Under the pieces are notes generated by a model. The model had not been told where the DNA came from. It saw only the letters and a list, made by a program, of their open reading frames with translations, and made no database searches. Made by a program: the position numbers and the translations under genes. A stretch of DNA of 64,000 bases from Thioalkalivibrio sp. XN279. Its GTDB lineage: Bacteria; Pseudomonadota; Gammaproteobacteria; Steroidobacterales; XN24. Shown piece by piece: positions 12,403-28,951 of the stretch. The stretch spans positions 310,001 to 374,000 of the forward strand of contig NZ_JAANBD010000025.1 of the NCBI RefSeq assembly GCF_011089885.1, given 5' to 3'. Within the stretch, counting starts at the first letter, position 1. Every line of letters begins with the position of its first letter.

Positions 12403-12899
12403 CGCGCGATGGTGTTGGTCCGCTTGATTTTTTTCTGCAGCTGCAAGATGCCGTACAGCAGCGCCTCGGCGGTCGGCGGGCAGCCCGGCACATAGACGTC
12501 GACCGGCACGATGCGATCGCAGCCGCGCACCACGGCGTAGGAGTAGTGATAGTAGCCGCCGCCGTTGGCGCAGCTGCCCATGGAAATCACCCAGCGCGGC
12601 TCGGACATCTGGTCGTACACCTTGCGCAGGGCCGGTGCCATCTTGTTGACCAGCGTGCCGGCGACGATCATGACGTCCGACTGGCGCGGACTGGGGCGGA
12701 ACAGGATGCCGAAGCGATCGAGGTCGTAGCGCGCCGCGCCGGCATGCATCATTTCCACCGCACAGCAGGCCAGGCCGAAAGTCATCGGCCACATGGACCC
12801 GGTACGCGCCCAGTTCACTACTGCGTCCACGGAGGTGGTGACGATGCCGGGCTTCTGGCTCTTCCCCAGCGTCTCTGGCAGCGGGGCGTTCAATCCCAC
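12399..12899 (-). CDS. nuoB: NADH-quinone oxidoreductase subunit B (N2 cluster)
   Basis: Subunit of 166 aa that holds the terminal [4Fe-4S] cluster N2, which reduces quinone. Cluster ligands are visible: the adjacent Cys pair in GLACCAVEM, the Cys of GSCANGGG and the Cys of [10 protein letters not shown]. The start chosen is GTG at 12899 (VGLNAPLPE), which overlaps the nuoA 3' end by 10 nt. A longer reading in the same frame extends inside nuoA and is unlikely to be used. Confidence 0.95.
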   Translation of the reverse strand: MGLNAPLPETLGKSQKPGIVTTSVDAVVNWARTGSMWPMTFGLACCAVEMMHAGAARYDLDRFGILFRPSPRQSDVMIVAGTLVNKMAPALRKVYDQMSEPRWVISMGSCANGGGYYHYSYAVVRGCDRIVPVDVYVPGCPPTAEALLYGILQLQKKIKRTNTIAR

Positions 12900-13246
12900 T
12901 CCAGCGCCCCTTTCTTCCACTCGTAGATGAAGCCCACGACGAGGATGAGCAGGAACACCGCCATGGCCAGCATGCCGAAGCCACCAATCACGTCGAGGGA
13001 AACCGCCCACGGAAAGAGGAAGGCGATCTCGAGATCGAAGATGATGAACAGGATGGCGACGAGGTAGTAGCGCACGTCGAACTTCATGCGGGAGTCCTCG
13101 AAGGCCTCGAAGCCGCACTCGTAAGGTGAAGTCTTGGCCTCGTCAGGCCGGCGGGGTCCGAGCAGGAAGCCCAGCGACAGGAGCACGCCGCCCAGCACTG
13201 CAGCGATGACCAGAAAAACAAGGATGGGCAGGTAATTCTCGAGCAT
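12890..13246 (-). CDS. nuoA: NADH-quinone oxidoreductase subunit A
   Basis: First gene of the nuo operon. It encodes a 118-aa subunit with three transmembrane helices and the conserved [21 protein letters not shown] loop, whose Cys reports the active/deactive state in homologues, followed by the LEIAFLFPW helix. The ATG at 13246 is about 60 nt downstream (in transcription direction) of the tRNA-Leu gene. It may therefore be cotranscribed from secG/tRNA-Leu or have its own promoter in that short gap. Confidence 0.96.
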   Translation of the reverse strand: MLENYLPILVFLVIAAVLGGVLLSLGFLLGPRRPDEAKTSPYECGFEAFEDSRMKFDVRYYLVAILFIIFDLEIAFLFPWAVSLDVIGGFGMLAMAVFLLILVVGFIYEWKKGALEWD

Positions 13247-13264
13247 TCCCGTTCCTGTTTTTCG

Positions 13265-13282
13265 CCGGCCCGGCCGGGCCGG
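13265..13282. repeat. GC-only perfect palindrome between tRNA-Leu and nuoA
   Basis: An 18-bp self-complementary run of C and G lies in the gap between the tRNA-Leu 3' end and nuoA. A further GGCCCGG copy follows at about 13290-13296. It has no T-run on the minus strand, so it is not an intrinsic terminator for the minus-strand transcript. It could be an RNA processing or mRNA-stabilising hairpin. Confidence 0.4.
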
Positions 13283-13308
13283 ATTCCCCGGCCCGGTGGG
13301 CGAGAAGA

Positions 13309-13393
13309 TGGTGCGGATGGTCGGACTCGAACCGACACGGCTTGCGCCACTGCCCCCTCAAGACAGCGTGTCTACCAGTTCCACCACATCCGC
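13309..13393 (-). tRNA. tRNA-Leu (anticodon GAG)
   Basis: The minus strand folds as an 85-nt class II tRNA with encoded CCA. The acceptor stem is GCGGATG/CATCCGC. The anticodon stem CTGTC/GGCAG contains one G-T pair, and the loop TTGAGGG gives anticodon GAG. A long variable arm follows, and the T arm is GTCGG-TTCGAGT-CCGAC. It sits directly downstream of secG, a common arrangement in gammaproteobacteria. Confidence 0.95.
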
Positions 13394-13425
13394 ATTAAGA
13401 CAGTGGTCGCCCCAGCTGCAGCCGC

Positions 13426-13815
13426 TTATTGCGGCGGCGGCGGCGGCTCTTCGGCCGGCGGCTCGGCTGCAGGCAATGCAGGCGTGTCGCCGTCCTGTGC
13501 CGGCACCGGGATGGCGGTCGGCGCTTCATTCCCGGCGGGCGCCGTCACCGGCACGCGCTCGAGAATGCTGTCCGGCTCGCTCCGCTGGCCAGCGAGGTAC
13601 GCGAGCCCGAGGCTCGTAATGAAAAACAGTGTCGCCAGCACGGCCGTCGACCTGCTGAGGAACGAGGTCGTGCCGCGGGAACCGAACACGGTCCCGGACG
13701 CGCCGGCCCCGAAGGCCGCGCCGGCATCCGCACCCTTGCCGCGCTGGAGCAGCACGAGCGCAATGATGGCCACGGCGAGGAAGACATGGCTCACGGTAGC
13801 TAGAGTCTGAAGCAT
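13426..13815 (-). CDS. secG: Protein translocase subunit SecG
   Basis: Small inner-membrane partner of SecYE that assists preprotein export. The 129-aa product has two hydrophobic helices (about residues 5-22 and 55-75). Between them is the typical cytoplasmic loop with [24 protein letters not shown] and TSFLSRSTA. The last 40 residues form an acidic, proline-rich tail that ends in a run of prolines; such tails vary between species. It lies between tpiA and tRNA-Leu on the same strand. Confidence 0.95.
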   Translation of the reverse strand: MLQTLATVSHVFLAVAIIALVLLQRGKGADAGAAFGAGASGTVFGSRGTTSFLSRSTAVLATLFFITSLGLAYLAGQRSEPDSILERVPVTAPAGNEAPTAIPVPAQDGDTPALPAAEPPAEEPPPPPQ

Positions 13816-13835
13816 CTGGTCCTGGTATCCGTAAC

Positions 13836-14588
13836 TCAGCCGGCTGCGCGACAGATGCTCGCAAAGCCCTCGACCTCGAGCGAGGCGCCGCCCACGAGCC
13901 CGCCGTCGACATCCGGCATGGCAAAAATCTCGGCTGCATTGGCGGCCTTGACGCTCCCGCCGTACAGCACCTTCACGAAGTCGGCAATATTAGCATTTTC
14001 CGCGCGCAGTAGGCCACGGATAAATGCATGCACCGCCTGCGCCTGCTCCGGGGTCGCCGTGCGCCCGGTGCCGATCGCCCAGATCGGCTCGTAGGCAATC
14101 ACGGCCCGCGCAAAGGCCTCGATCCCGGCCGCCGCCAGCACCGCGCGCACCTGGCGTGCGACCACTTCCTCGGTCCGGTCCGCCTCTCGTTCTTCGAGGC
14201 TCTCGCCCACGCAGAGGATCGGCGCCAGGCCGTGCCGCTGGGCCGCCAGGAACTTGGCCGCCACCAGCGCGTCGTCCTCGGCGTTCAGGCTGCGGCGCTC
14301 CGAATGGCCGACGATCGCGTACCGGCAACCGATCTCCGCGAGCATCGCACCCGACACCTGGCCGGTGAACGCGCCCTCGTCCCGGTCCGAAACATCCTGG
14401 GCGCCCACCGTCACGGGCGTGCCCCCGGCCGCGCGACAGGCCTCCTCCAGGAACGGGAACGGCGGACACACCGCGATTTCGCACGGCGCCCCGTCGGCAA
14501 ACTCGGCCGCCAGGCCGGCCACCAGCGCGCGCGTCATGGCCCGCGAGCCATACATCTTCCAGTTACCAGCGACCAGCTTCTGTCTCAT
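13836..14588 (-). CDS. tpiA: Triosephosphate isomerase
   Basis: Cytoplasmic (beta/alpha)8 enzyme that interconverts dihydroxyacetone phosphate and glyceraldehyde 3-phosphate in glycolysis and gluconeogenesis. The 250-aa product keeps the catalytic set: Lys11 in AGNWKM, His in GHSERR near residue 95, and Glu in [11 protein letters not shown] near residue 166. The phosphate-binding glycines in LYGGSVK and GGLVGGASL are also present. Located just upstream of secG, as in many relatives. Confidence 0.97.
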   Translation of the reverse strand: MRQKLVAGNWKMYGSRAMTRALVAGLAAEFADGAPCEIAVCPPFPFLEEACRAAGGTPVTVGAQDVSDRDEGAFTGQVSGAMLAEIGCRYAIVGHSERRSLNAEDDALVAAKFLAAQRHGLAPILCVGESLEEREADRTEEVVARQVRAVLAAAGIEAFARAVIAYEPIWAIGTGRTATPEQAQAVHAFIRGLLRAENANIADFVKVLYGGSVKAANAAEIFAMPDVDGGLVGGASLEVEGFASICRAAG

Positions 14589-14642
14589 CGCGGTCTCCCG
14601 TCCCGTGAAGGCGCGGCACTTTAGCCGCAGCCCCGGGGGAAA

Positions 14643-15980
14643 TCAATGTCCGGCTGCCGCCCGGACCACCTCGGCCAGCTGTTCCGCGGTCGTGCGCGCC
14701 TGCGCTGCGTCGCGCGCCTCCACCATGACCCGGATCACGGGCTCCGTGCCCGAGGCACGCAGTACCACCCGGCCGTCGTCCCCCAGGGTCTGCTCTGCCC
14801 GCTCCACCGACACGGCGACGCCGGCCTCGGCGTCGGGGCCGAGGCGCTGCGCGACCCGCACATTGATCATCACCTGGGGCAGCCTCGGCATGTCGCCGGC
14901 CAGGTCCGCAAGGCTGCGCCCGGTGCGGCGCATCACCTCGAGCACCTGCAGCGCCGTGGCCAGGCCGTCGCCGGTCGACGTGCGCGCCAGGTTGATGATG
15001 TGCCCGGAGGTCTCCCCGCCGAGCTGCCCGCCGGCCTGCCTGAGCATGGCCATGACGTTGCGGTCGCCGACCGCGGCACGCCGGAAGTCGATGCCGAGCC
15101 CCTCCAGGGCCTGCTGCAGGCCGAGGTTGCTCATCACCGTGCCCACCACCGGCCCCCGCAGCTCGCCGCGCTCGGCCGCGTCGCGCGCGAGGATGAACAG
15201 GATCTGGTCGCCGTCCACCAACTTGCCCTTCGTGTCCACGAGCACGCAGCGATCACCGTCGCCGTCCAGGGCGATGCCCATGCACGCGCCGACCCCGCTC
15301 ACGGTGGTGGCCAGCAGTTCCGGCTGGGTCGAGCCGCAGCCCTGGTTGATGTTGCGCCCGTTCGGGGAGCAGCCGATGGGAATGATCTCGGCGCCCAACT
15401 CGGCCAGCACGCGCGGCGCCACCTTGTAAGCCGCGCCGTGGGCGCAGTCGATGACCAGCTTGAACCCCCCCAGGTCCGTACCCTGCGGCAGCATGGTCTT
15501 GCAGAACTCCTGGTAGTCGATGCGCGCGTGATCCACGCGCCGCGCCCGCCCGAGCGCCGCCGACTCGCGCGTCAGCGGCGGCTCATCCAGCAGGGCCTCG
15601 ATCGCCTGCTCCTGCACGTCGCTGAGCTTCTCGCCCCCCGCGGCGAAAATCTTGATGCCGTTGTCGTCGTAGAGGTTGTGCGATGCGCTGATGACCAGCC
15701 CGAACTCGGCACCCAGTTCACGGCAAAGGTAAGCCACGCCCGGCGTGGGCAGCGGTCCGACCAGGAGCACGTCGACGCCCGCCGCGGTGAAGCCGGCCTC
15801 CAGCGCCGCCTCGAACATGTAGCCGGACAGCCGCGTGTCCTTGCCGATCAGGACGGTGCCCCCGTCGGGCGCCAGCACCCGGGCCGCCGCGCTGGCCAGC
15901 CGCAAGGCGAAGTCCACCGTCATGGGCGGTGTCCCCACCGTGCCCCGCACGCCGTCAGTGCCGAAATAGCGTCTGCTCAT
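14643..15980 (-). CDS. glmM: Phosphoglucosamine mutase
   Basis: Converts glucosamine-6-phosphate to glucosamine-1-phosphate for UDP-GlcNAc, peptidoglycan and LPS synthesis. The 445-aa product begins MSRRYFGTDGVRG. It contains the phosphoserine loop ISASHN near residue 100, the Mg-binding DGDGDR near residue 240, the sugar loop GGETSGH and the phosphate site RASGTEP near the C-terminus. The ATG at 15980 overlaps the folP stop, a conserved folP-glmM pairing. Confidence 0.97.
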   Translation of the reverse strand: MSRRYFGTDGVRGTVGTPPMTVDFALRLASAAARVLAPDGGTVLIGKDTRLSGYMFEAALEAGFTAAGVDVLLVGPLPTPGVAYLCRELGAEFGLVISASHNLYDDNGIKIFAAGGEKLSDVQEQAIEALLDEPPLTRESAALGRARRVDHARIDYQEFCKTMLPQGTDLGGFKLVIDCAHGAAYKVAPRVLAELGAEIIPIGCSPNGRNINQGCGSTQPELLATTVSGVGACMGIALDGDGDRCVLVDTKGKLVDGDQILFILARDAAERGELRGPVVGTVMSNLGLQQALEGLGIDFRRAAVGDRNVMAMLRQAGGQLGGETSGHIINLARTSTGDGLATALQVLEVMRRTGRSLADLAGDMPRLPQVMINVRVAQRLGPDAEAGVAVSVERAEQTLGDDGRVVLRASGTEPVIRVMVEARDAAQARTTAEQLAEVVRAAAGH

Positions 15981-16834
15981 CCCTGTTCTCCGTCGTCCCC
16001 TGTCGCCAACACTGCAGCCGTCACCTCGAGCGCATCGCGCGTGGCTTCGACGTCGTGGCTGCGAATAATAGCCGCCCCCGCCTGTGCCGCGAGTGTCGCC
16101 AGCGCGAGCCCGCCGGCGAGCCGCTCCGTCACCGGGCGGCCCGTGAGCGCGCCGATCATGGATTTGCGCGACACGCCGACCAGCAGCGGCACGCCCAGCC
16201 CGGCGAAACGCGCCAGCCCCCGCATCAGCAGCAGGTTGTGCTCGAGCGTCTTGCCGAACCCGAAGCCCGGGTCCACCACGATGCGTGCCAGCTCGATGCC
16301 GGCCGCGGTGCAAGCCTCCACCCGACGGGCGAGGAAGTCGTAGACCTCCGTCACAACATCGTCGTAGCGCGGCGCCTGCTGCATGGTGCGGGGCTCCCCC
16401 TGCATGTGCATCAGGCAGACGGCGCAGCCGCTTTCCGCCGCGGCCTGCAGCGCCCCGGGAGCCCGCAGGGCCATGACGTCGTTGATCATCTCGGCCCCGG
16501 CCGCCGCCGCTGCGCGCATCACCTCGGGCTTCGTGGTATCGACAGACACCGGGGGCGCCCCGGCCGCAACCAGCGCCTCGAGCACCGGCAGCACGCGCCC
16601 GAGCTCCGCCGCAGCCTGGACCGGCTCTGCGCCCGGCCGCGTCGATTCGCCGCCGATATCGAGCAGGGCCGCGCCCGCCGCCGCCATGGCCAGCGCATGC
16701 GCCACGGCGCGCTGCGTATCGTCGAAGCGCCCCCCGTCCGAAAAGGAGTCGGGCGTGACGTTGAGGATCCCCATCACCACGGGCCTGGAGAGATCGATCC
16801 CGCGGGTACGGAGCTGGAGGGCGCGGCCGGTCAT
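15977..16834 (-). CDS. folP: Dihydropteroate synthase
   Basis: Folate biosynthesis enzyme that condenses p-aminobenzoate with dihydropterin pyrophosphate; it is the target of sulfonamides. The 285-aa TIM-barrel protein shows GILNVTPDSFSDGG (loop 1), LDIGGESTRPGA (loop 2), the DPGFGFGKT motif and the C-terminal SRKSMIG plus IIRSHDV. Starts at ATG 16834. It lies between ftsH and glmM on the same strand, the usual ftsH-folP-glmM order of gammaproteobacteria. Confidence 0.97.
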   Translation of the reverse strand: MTGRALQLRTRGIDLSRPVVMGILNVTPDSFSDGGRFDDTQRAVAHALAMAAAGAALLDIGGESTRPGAEPVQAAAELGRVLPVLEALVAAGAPPVSVDTTKPEVMRAAAAAGAEMINDVMALRAPGALQAAAESGCAVCLMHMQGEPRTMQQAPRYDDVVTEVYDFLARRVEACTAAGIELARIVVDPGFGFGKTLEHNLLLMRGLARFAGLGVPLLVGVSRKSMIGALTGRPVTERLAGGLALATLAAQAGAAIIRSHDVEATRDALEVTAAVLATGDDGEQG

Positions 16835-16871
16835 CCGGGGATGATATCGCGACCCGGCCGCGCCGATGGTG

Positions 16872-18794
<1,923 letters not shown>

Positions 18795-18848
18795 CGAAAC
18801 TGCTCCTCAAGTCCCGGCACGGGTCATGCGCCCGTGACCGCTTAGACA

Positions 18849-19475
18849 CTACATGACGCCGTAGTTTCCTGCCACCAGGTAAAATTCCCGGCTCCTGTCC
18901 CTGGAAGCTTTCGGCTTGCGCTGGCGGACGGTTTCGAAAAGCCGGCGCGCCTCGGCCACCAGCGCGTCGCTGCCCTCGCCCTGGAACACCTTGATGACCG
19001 CGCCGCCTCCCGGCGCCAGGCGGCTGCGCGCAAATTCCAGCGCCAGTTCCGCGAGATACATGGCGCGCGGCTGGTCGACGCTGGACATGCCACTGATATT
19101 GGGGGCCATGTCGCTCAACACAAGTCCCACCCGGGAATCGCCCAACGCCGCCTCCAGTGCGGCCAGCGTCTCCTGCTCCCGGAAGTCGCCCTGGATGAAC
19201 TCCACGTCCCCCAGCGGATCCATGGGCAGCAGGTCCAGCGCGATCACCCGCCCGCGCGGGCCGACCAACTTCGCTGCGAACTGGCTCCAGGCCCCGGGGG
19301 CTGCGCCGAGATCGACCACGGTCATGCCCGGCTTGATGAGACGGTCTTTTTCCTGGATTTCCTGCAGCTTGTACACGGCCCGCGAACGCCAGCCTTCCTG
19401 CTGCGCCTTTTGCACGAATTCGTCGGCCACGTGCTCGTCCATCCAGCGCCGGCCCCGTCGCGTGCGCCCGCTCAT
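18849..19475 (-). CDS. rlmE: 23S rRNA (uridine-2'-O-)-methyltransferase
   Basis: Heat-shock-linked SAM-dependent enzyme that methylates the 2'-O of the conserved A-loop uridine (U2552 in E. coli) of 23S rRNA in the 50S subunit. The 208-aa product shows the SAM-binding [24 protein letters not shown] with the catalytic Asp, and the Lys of VIKVFQGEG. It is transcribed in the same direction as ftsH with a 54-nt gap, the standard rlmE-ftsH pair. Confidence 0.97.
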   Translation of the reverse strand: MSGRTRRGRRWMDEHVADEFVQKAQQEGWRSRAVYKLQEIQEKDRLIKPGMTVVDLGAAPGAWSQFAAKLVGPRGRVIALDLLPMDPLGDVEFIQGDFREQETLAALEAALGDSRVGLVLSDMAPNISGMSSVDQPRAMYLAELALEFARSRLAPGGGAVIKVFQGEGSDALVAEARRLFETVRQRKPKASRDRSREFYLVAGNYGVM

Positions 19476-19586
19476 ATCGACCCCTTGCCCGGCGAACCCC
19501 GCCGGACTGCTAGACTAGCGTCCCGGCACGCAGCTGCGCAGCCACGCCCTGCCTCTAAACAAGAAATGACCTGAAGTATCACTTGT

Positions 19587-19880
19587 ATGCCATTGAATGA
19601 AAAACAGAAGAAGCACCTGCGTCGTCTTGGCCATGCACTTGAGCCCGTGCTCCTGACCGGCGGCGCCGGCGTGACCCCGGGGCTGCTGGCGGAGCTGGAC
19701 TCCACCCTGTCGCACCACGAGCTGATCAAGGTGAAGGTCCGGGCCGAGGATCGGGAGGCGCGTGACGCCATGATCGACGCCATGTGCTCGGCCTCGGGCG
19801 CCGAACTGGTGCAGCGCATCGGTCACGTCGCGCTGTTGTGGCGGCCCAATCCCGAGCGGCGGCGCGTGCCCCTGGCCTAG
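19587..19880 (+). CDS. yhbY: Ribosome assembly RNA-binding protein YhbY (CRM domain)
   Basis: Small RNA-binding protein (97 aa) made of a single CRM domain, associated with pre-50S ribosomal particles in E. coli. It shows the family pattern [36 protein letters not shown], with the GxxG-like loop, followed by HHELIKVKV. It is divergent from rlmE and convergent with greA. Its TAG stop and the greA stop share the same CTAG palindrome (19877-19880). Confidence 0.95.
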   Translation: MPLNEKQKKHLRRLGHALEPVLLTGGAGVTPGLLAELDSTLSHHELIKVKVRAEDREARDAMIDAMCSASGAELVQRIGHVALLWRPNPERRRVPLA

Positions 19881-20349
19881 ATGTATTCAACCTTCAGGAT
19901 CACGTAGACCCGGTCGCCGCCCGGCGCCTGCACGCTCACCTCGTCACCCTCGTTCTTGCCGATCAGCGCCCTTGCGATCGGCGAGGCGATGGAGATGCGC
20001 CCGTCCCTGATGTCGGCCTCTTCCTCGCCCACGATCTGGTAACGCAGTTCGGCGTCGTCGGCCTCGGAGAACAGCTCCACGGTGGCGCCGAAGACGACGC
20101 GACCGGCGGCATTGATGGACGCAACATCGATGATGTCGACATGGGACAGCTTGTACTCGAGGTCGCGGATGCGCGCCTCGACCAGGCCCTGCTGCTCCTT
20201 GGCGGCGTGGTACTCCGCATTCTCCTTGAGGTCCCCATGGGCGCGCGCCTCGCCGATGGCGGCGCTGATGCGGGGCCGCTCCACGTTCTTCAGCCGCGTC
20301 AGTTCCTCGCGCAGGCGCTCGGCGCCGCGGGCGGTCATGGGCACCTTGG

Positions 20350-20353
<4 letters not shown>
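19877..20353 (-). CDS. greA: Transcription elongation factor GreA
   Basis: Cleavage factor (158 aa) that rescues backtracked RNA polymerase by stimulating transcript cleavage through its coiled-coil tip. The N-terminal coiled coil carries the acidic tip motif with [14 protein letters not shown], followed by the globular FKBP-like domain ending in [13 protein letters not shown]. The ATG (20351-20353) overlaps the carB stop, so greA is the last gene of carA-carB-greA, as reported for other gammaproteobacteria. Confidence 0.97.
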
Positions 20354-23566
<3,213 letters not shown>

Positions 23567-23574
<8 letters not shown>

Positions 23575-24700
23575 TCCGCACCCCCGCCATCATGGCAATG
23601 AACTTCCCGAACAGCGGCCGCAGGTCGTGCGGCCCCGGACTTGCCTCGGGGTGCCCCTGGAAAGAGAAGGCGGGACAGTCGGTGCGCTCGATGCCCTGCA
23701 GCGTGCCGTCGAACAGGGAGCGATGCGTGGGCCGCAGGTTCTCCGGCAGGGAGTCCTCGTCCACCGCGAAGCCGTGGTTCTGGCTGGTGATGAGCACCTG
23801 GCCGGTGTCGAGATCCTGCACCGGATGGTTGGCACCGTGGTGGCCGAACTTCATCTTCACGGTGCGCGCGCCGCCGGCGAGGCCGAGGATCTGGTGCCCC
23901 AGGCAGATGCCGAACACCGGCACCCCGGCCGCCATGCACTCCTGCGTCGCCTTGATCGCGTAATCGCAGGGTTCCGGGTCGCCGGGCCCGTTGGAGAGGA
24001 ACACGCCATCGGGCTTCATCGCCAGCACCTCGGCCGCCGGCGTCATGGCCGGGACCACGGTCACGGTGCAGCCCGCCTCCGCCAGCAGCCGCAGGATGTT
24101 GCGCTTGATGCCGAAATCCCACGCCACCACGCGGTGCAGGGCCTGCGGGCCCCGCGGCGTCTCGTCCTGTTCATGGCGCCACACGCCCTGGTCCCAGTCG
24201 TAGGCACGGGCGGTCGACACCACGCGCGCCAGGTCCATGCCTTTCAACCCCGGAAACTCGCGTGCCTTCGCCACCGCCAGGTCGCCATCGTCGCTCCCGG
24301 CGAGGATACAGCCGCCCTGGGCGCCTTTTTCGCGGATCAGGCGCGTCAGGCTGCGCGTGTCGAGGTCGGAGATCGCCACCACCCCCTCGCGCTGCAGGAA
24401 CTCGGGGAGCGACTCGTTGGCGCGGTAGTTGCTGGCGCGCGGCGGCAGGTCGCGGATGATCAGGCCTGCGGCGTAGACCCGGTCGGACTCGTAGTCCTCA
24501 GGGTTCGTGCCGGTGTTGCCGATGTGCGGATAGGTCAGCGTGACGATCTGGCGGGCATAGGAAGGATCCGTGAGGATCTCCTGGTATCCGGACATGGCGG
24601 TGTTGAACACCACCTCCCCCACGGTCTCGCCCGGCGCGCCAATCGAAAGGCCGCGAAAGACCGTGCCGTCTTCAAGTCCCAGGACTGCCGGCTGCGTCAC
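23567..24700 (-). CDS. carA: Carbamoyl-phosphate synthase small subunit
   Basis: Glutaminase subunit (377 aa) that releases ammonia for CarB. The class I amidotransferase domain holds the catalytic Cys in GICLGHQ and the His/Glu pair in [10 protein letters not shown]. The N-terminal small-subunit domain begins [11 protein letters not shown]. Start is GTG at 24700 with GGGAGA a few nt upstream. A terminator-like hairpin ends only about 32 nt upstream of this start, which limits where the carA promoter can lie. Confidence 0.97.
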
Positions 24701-24732
24701 TTCATCTCCCGGAGTTTTCTCACGCGCATGCT

Positions 24733-24769
24733 AAAAAGCGGGACGGGGCCGCGCTGGTCCCTTCCCGCT
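24733..24769 (-). terminator. Intrinsic terminator or attenuator between dapB and carA
   Basis: On the minus strand a 7-bp stem AGCGGGA/TCCCGCT closes a GC-rich loop of about 19 nt and is followed directly by five T residues. This is a plausible end for the dnaK-dnaJ-dapB transcript. It lies so close to carA that it could instead be part of a carA leader and act as an attenuator; the sequence alone does not decide. Confidence 0.6.
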
Positions 24770-24856
24770 CTTGACCCGGAGAAAGCCCCGGCCCTGCTGG
24801 ATGCAGGACCGAAATCCGTCCCGGGTGAGATCAGGCCAACGCCTGAATGCGACAGT

Positions 24857-25678
24857 TTACTGGCCGCCCGCCAGAGTGTCCACGCGTCCGAGGCCGAGGA
24901 CGTCGCCGAGGGTGTACATTCCCGGCTCGCGGCCGGCCAGCCAGGCGGCCGCCCGCAACGCCCCGCGGGCGAAAATCGCCCGGTCGGTCGCACGATGGGT
25001 GAGTTCGAGCCGTTCGCCCGGCCCGGCCAGCGTGACCGTGTGCTCACCGACCACATCGCCCAGGCGCTCTGCGGCGTAGGCCAGTCCGCCGGCCCTGAGC
25101 CGTTCGTCGGGCGCCGCCGCGGCGGGGGGCTGGCCCCGCCCTTCGACCACGGCCCGGCCAAGGGCCAGCGCGGTGCCGGAGGGCGCGTCCCGCTTGGCGG
25201 TGTGGTGCACCTCGTACACGCCGGCATCGAAGTCCGCCAGCGCCGCCGCCGCCAGCGCCGCGAGGCGCTCCAGCACGGCCACGCCGGCGCTCATGTTGGG
25301 CGCCCACAGTACCGGCACGGCCTCGGCGGCCTCGCGCAGCGCGGCCTCCGCGCGCGCATCCAGCCCGGTGACCCCGCACACCAGCCCCACACCCGCGGCA
25401 CGGCAGGCCGCTGCATTGGCCGCGACGGCCGCCGGCAGCGTGAAATCCACCGCCACGCGCGCGCCGCCCGCCAGGGCGCCGGCCGGGTCGTCATGCAGCA
25501 CGACGTCCATCGAAGCCAGCCCCACGGCCTCGCCGGCATCGCGGCCCGCCAGGCCGGTTTCGGCTGCGGTGGATGCACCGGCCAGCGCCAGCGCAGGAAA
25601 TTCCGGCAGGCAGCGCAGCAGCGTCGCGCCCATGCGACCGCTGGCGCCGAGAATGGCTACGGGGATGCGTTCGCTCAT
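24857..25678 (-). CDS. dapB: 4-hydroxy-tetrahydrodipicolinate reductase
   Basis: NAD(P)H-dependent enzyme of lysine and diaminopimelate biosynthesis. The 273-aa product has the N-terminal dinucleotide motif [11 protein letters not shown] and a middle [13 protein letters not shown] segment. The substrate site contains [18 protein letters not shown], with the catalytic His and Lys. The ATG lies inside the end of dnaJ (tcatga overlap at 25675-25680). The next feature downstream is the carA-proximal terminator. Confidence 0.96.
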   Translation of the reverse strand: MSERIPVAILGASGRMGATLLRCLPEFPALALAGASTAAETGLAGRDAGEAVGLASMDVVLHDDPAGALAGGARVAVDFTLPAAVAANAAACRAAGVGLVCGVTGLDARAEAALREAAEAVPVLWAPNMSAGVAVLERLAALAAAALADFDAGVYEVHHTAKRDAPSGTALALGRAVVEGRGQPPAAAAPDERLRAGGLAYAAERLGDVVGEHTVTLAGPGERLELTHRATDRAIFARGALRAAAWLAGREPGMYTLGDVLGLGRVDTLAGGQ

Positions 25679-26823
25679 GAGCCGAGCCTGTCAAAAAAGC
25701 CCTTGACCTTGTCCATCCAGCCCTGTTCGCGCGGGCTGTGGCTGCGCCCGCTGTCGCGCAGGCTGTCCTCGAAAGCCTGCAGCAGCTCTTTCTGCTGCTT
25801 GTTCAGGCCCACCGGAGTCTCCAACTGCACGTGCACCATCAGGTCGCCCTGCGGCCCCCCGCGCACCGGCCGCACGCCCTTGCCGCGCAACCTGAACACC
25901 TTGCCGCTCTGGGTACCCTCCGGGATCTTCAGCTTGACCGCGGATTCCTCTCCCAGCGCCGGCACCTCGACCTCGCCGCCCAGGGCCGCTGCAGCGTAGC
26001 CGATGGGCACCTCGCAAGCCAGGTCGGCGCCGCGACGCTCGAAAATGGGATGGGGGCGTACCAGGACTTCGACATAGAGATCGCCGGGCGGGCCGCCGTT
26101 GCGCCCGGCCTCGCCCTCGCCGCCGAGCCGGATCCGGTCGCCGCTGTCCACGCCGGGCGGGATCTTCACCGCGAGCGTCTTGGTCTCGCGCACCCGGCCC
26201 TCGCCGTGGCAATCCTCGCAGGGGTCCTCGACGACCGTGCCCTGCCCCTTGCAGGCCGGGCAGGTCTGCTCCACGGCGAAGAAGCCCTGTTGCATGCGCA
26301 CCGAGCCGCGTCCGCCGCAGGTGCGGCATCCGACTGGAGAAGAACCGGGCCGCGCGCCGCTGCCATGGCAGGTGGTGCATTCGACCGCCAGCGGCAGGCT
26401 GATGGTCACGGTGTCGCCGAACACTGCCTGCTCGAGGTCGAGTTCCAGCTCGTAGCGCAGGTCAGCGCCGCGGAACACGCGCGAGCGCCCGGCGCCGCGG
26501 CGTCCCACGCCGAAGATGTCGCCGAACACCTCGCCGAAGATGTCGCTGAAGGCGTCTTCGGGGCCGAAACCGCCGGGGCCGGCCCCGCCGCCGGGACCCC
26601 CCACGCCGGCATGGCCGAACTGGTCATAGGCCGCGCGCTTGCGTGGGTCCTTGAGCACCTCCCAGGCCTCCTTCACCTCCTTGAAGGCGGCTTCGGCCTC
26701 GGGATCCCCGGGATTGCGGTCCGGGTGGTATTTCATGGCCAGGCGGCGGTAGGCCTTTTTCAGCTCGGCTTCGGTCGCGTTGCGGGCCAGCCCGAGGACC
26801 TCGTAGTAGTCGCGCTTCGCCAT
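25675..26823 (-). CDS. dnaJ: Chaperone protein DnaJ
   Basis: Hsp40 co-chaperone that delivers clients to DnaK and stimulates its ATPase. The 382-aa product shows a J domain with HPD near residue 33, a Gly/Phe-rich linker (residues 75-105), and four zinc-finger repeats of the C-x-x-C-x-G-x-G type (CTTC, CRTC, CPAC, CEDC). The client-binding C-terminal domain follows. Start [12 protein letters not shown] at 26823 is standard. It is downstream of dnaK on the same transcript. Confidence 0.98.
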   Translation of the reverse strand: MAKRDYYEVLGLARNATEAELKKAYRRLAMKYHPDRNPGDPEAEAAFKEVKEAWEVLKDPRKRAAYDQFGHAGVGGPGGGAGPGGFGPEDAFSDIFGEVFGDIFGVGRRGAGRSRVFRGADLRYELELDLEQAVFGDTVTISLPLAVECTTCHGSGARPGSSPVGCRTCGGRGSVRMQQGFFAVEQTCPACKGQGTVVEDPCEDCHGEGRVRETKTLAVKIPPGVDSGDRIRLGGEGEAGRNGGPPGDLYVEVLVRPHPIFERRGADLACEVPIGYAAAALGGEVEVPALGEESAVKLKIPEGTQSGKVFRLRGKGVRPVRGGPQGDLMVHVQLETPVGLNKQQKELLQAFEDSLRDSGRSHSPREQGWMDKVKGFFDRLGS

Positions 26824-26850
26824 CCGGCGCTCCGTGGTTGTGCAAGACAT

Positions 26851-26883
26851 GGGCACGCCCCCCGGTATGCGGGAGGCGTGCCC
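26851..26883 (-). other. Hairpin between dnaK and dnaJ
   Basis: A long GC-rich inverted repeat (GGGCACGCC paired with GGCGTGCCC, plus inner pairs) fills the 75-nt gap between the dnaK stop and the dnaJ start. No T-run follows on the minus strand, so it is more likely an mRNA-stabilising or processing element than a terminator. This could help set dnaK above dnaJ levels. Confidence 0.5.
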
Positions 26884-26898
26884 GTGATTCAGCAGATG

Positions 26899-28830
<1,932 letters not shown>

Positions 28831-28885
28831 GTCAAAGTCTCCGTTTGCATTCTTGCGTTCGGCCGCAACGGCCCGCCTGTTCAGG

Positions 28886-28913
28886 AAATGGGGGCCGGAT
28901 CGCAGCTTTCAAG
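28886..28913 (-). promoter_or_regulatory. Sigma32-type heat-shock promoter upstream of dnaK
   Basis: Reading the minus strand, CTTGAAA (28907-28913) is followed after 13 nt by CCCCATTT (28886-28893). Both elements and the spacing match the sigma32 consensus of gammaproteobacteria. It lies 56 nt upstream of the dnaK ATG, so the leader would be roughly 45-50 nt long. Confidence 0.8.
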
Positions 28914-28951
28914 GGTTCGTCTCAAGTCCGTCCGGGCACAGTCGCCATTGC

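Noticed and set aside
13265-13296. GC-rich palindrome upstream of nuoA as an intrinsic terminator
   Set aside because: On the transcribed (minus) strand the hairpin is followed by A residues, not T, so it does not fit an intrinsic terminator.
24697-25227. Minus-strand frame overlapping dapB and reaching the carA start
   Set aside because: Ser/Pro/Arg-rich translation in another frame of dapB; ends ATG-AAG-TGA across the carA start and has no supporting features.
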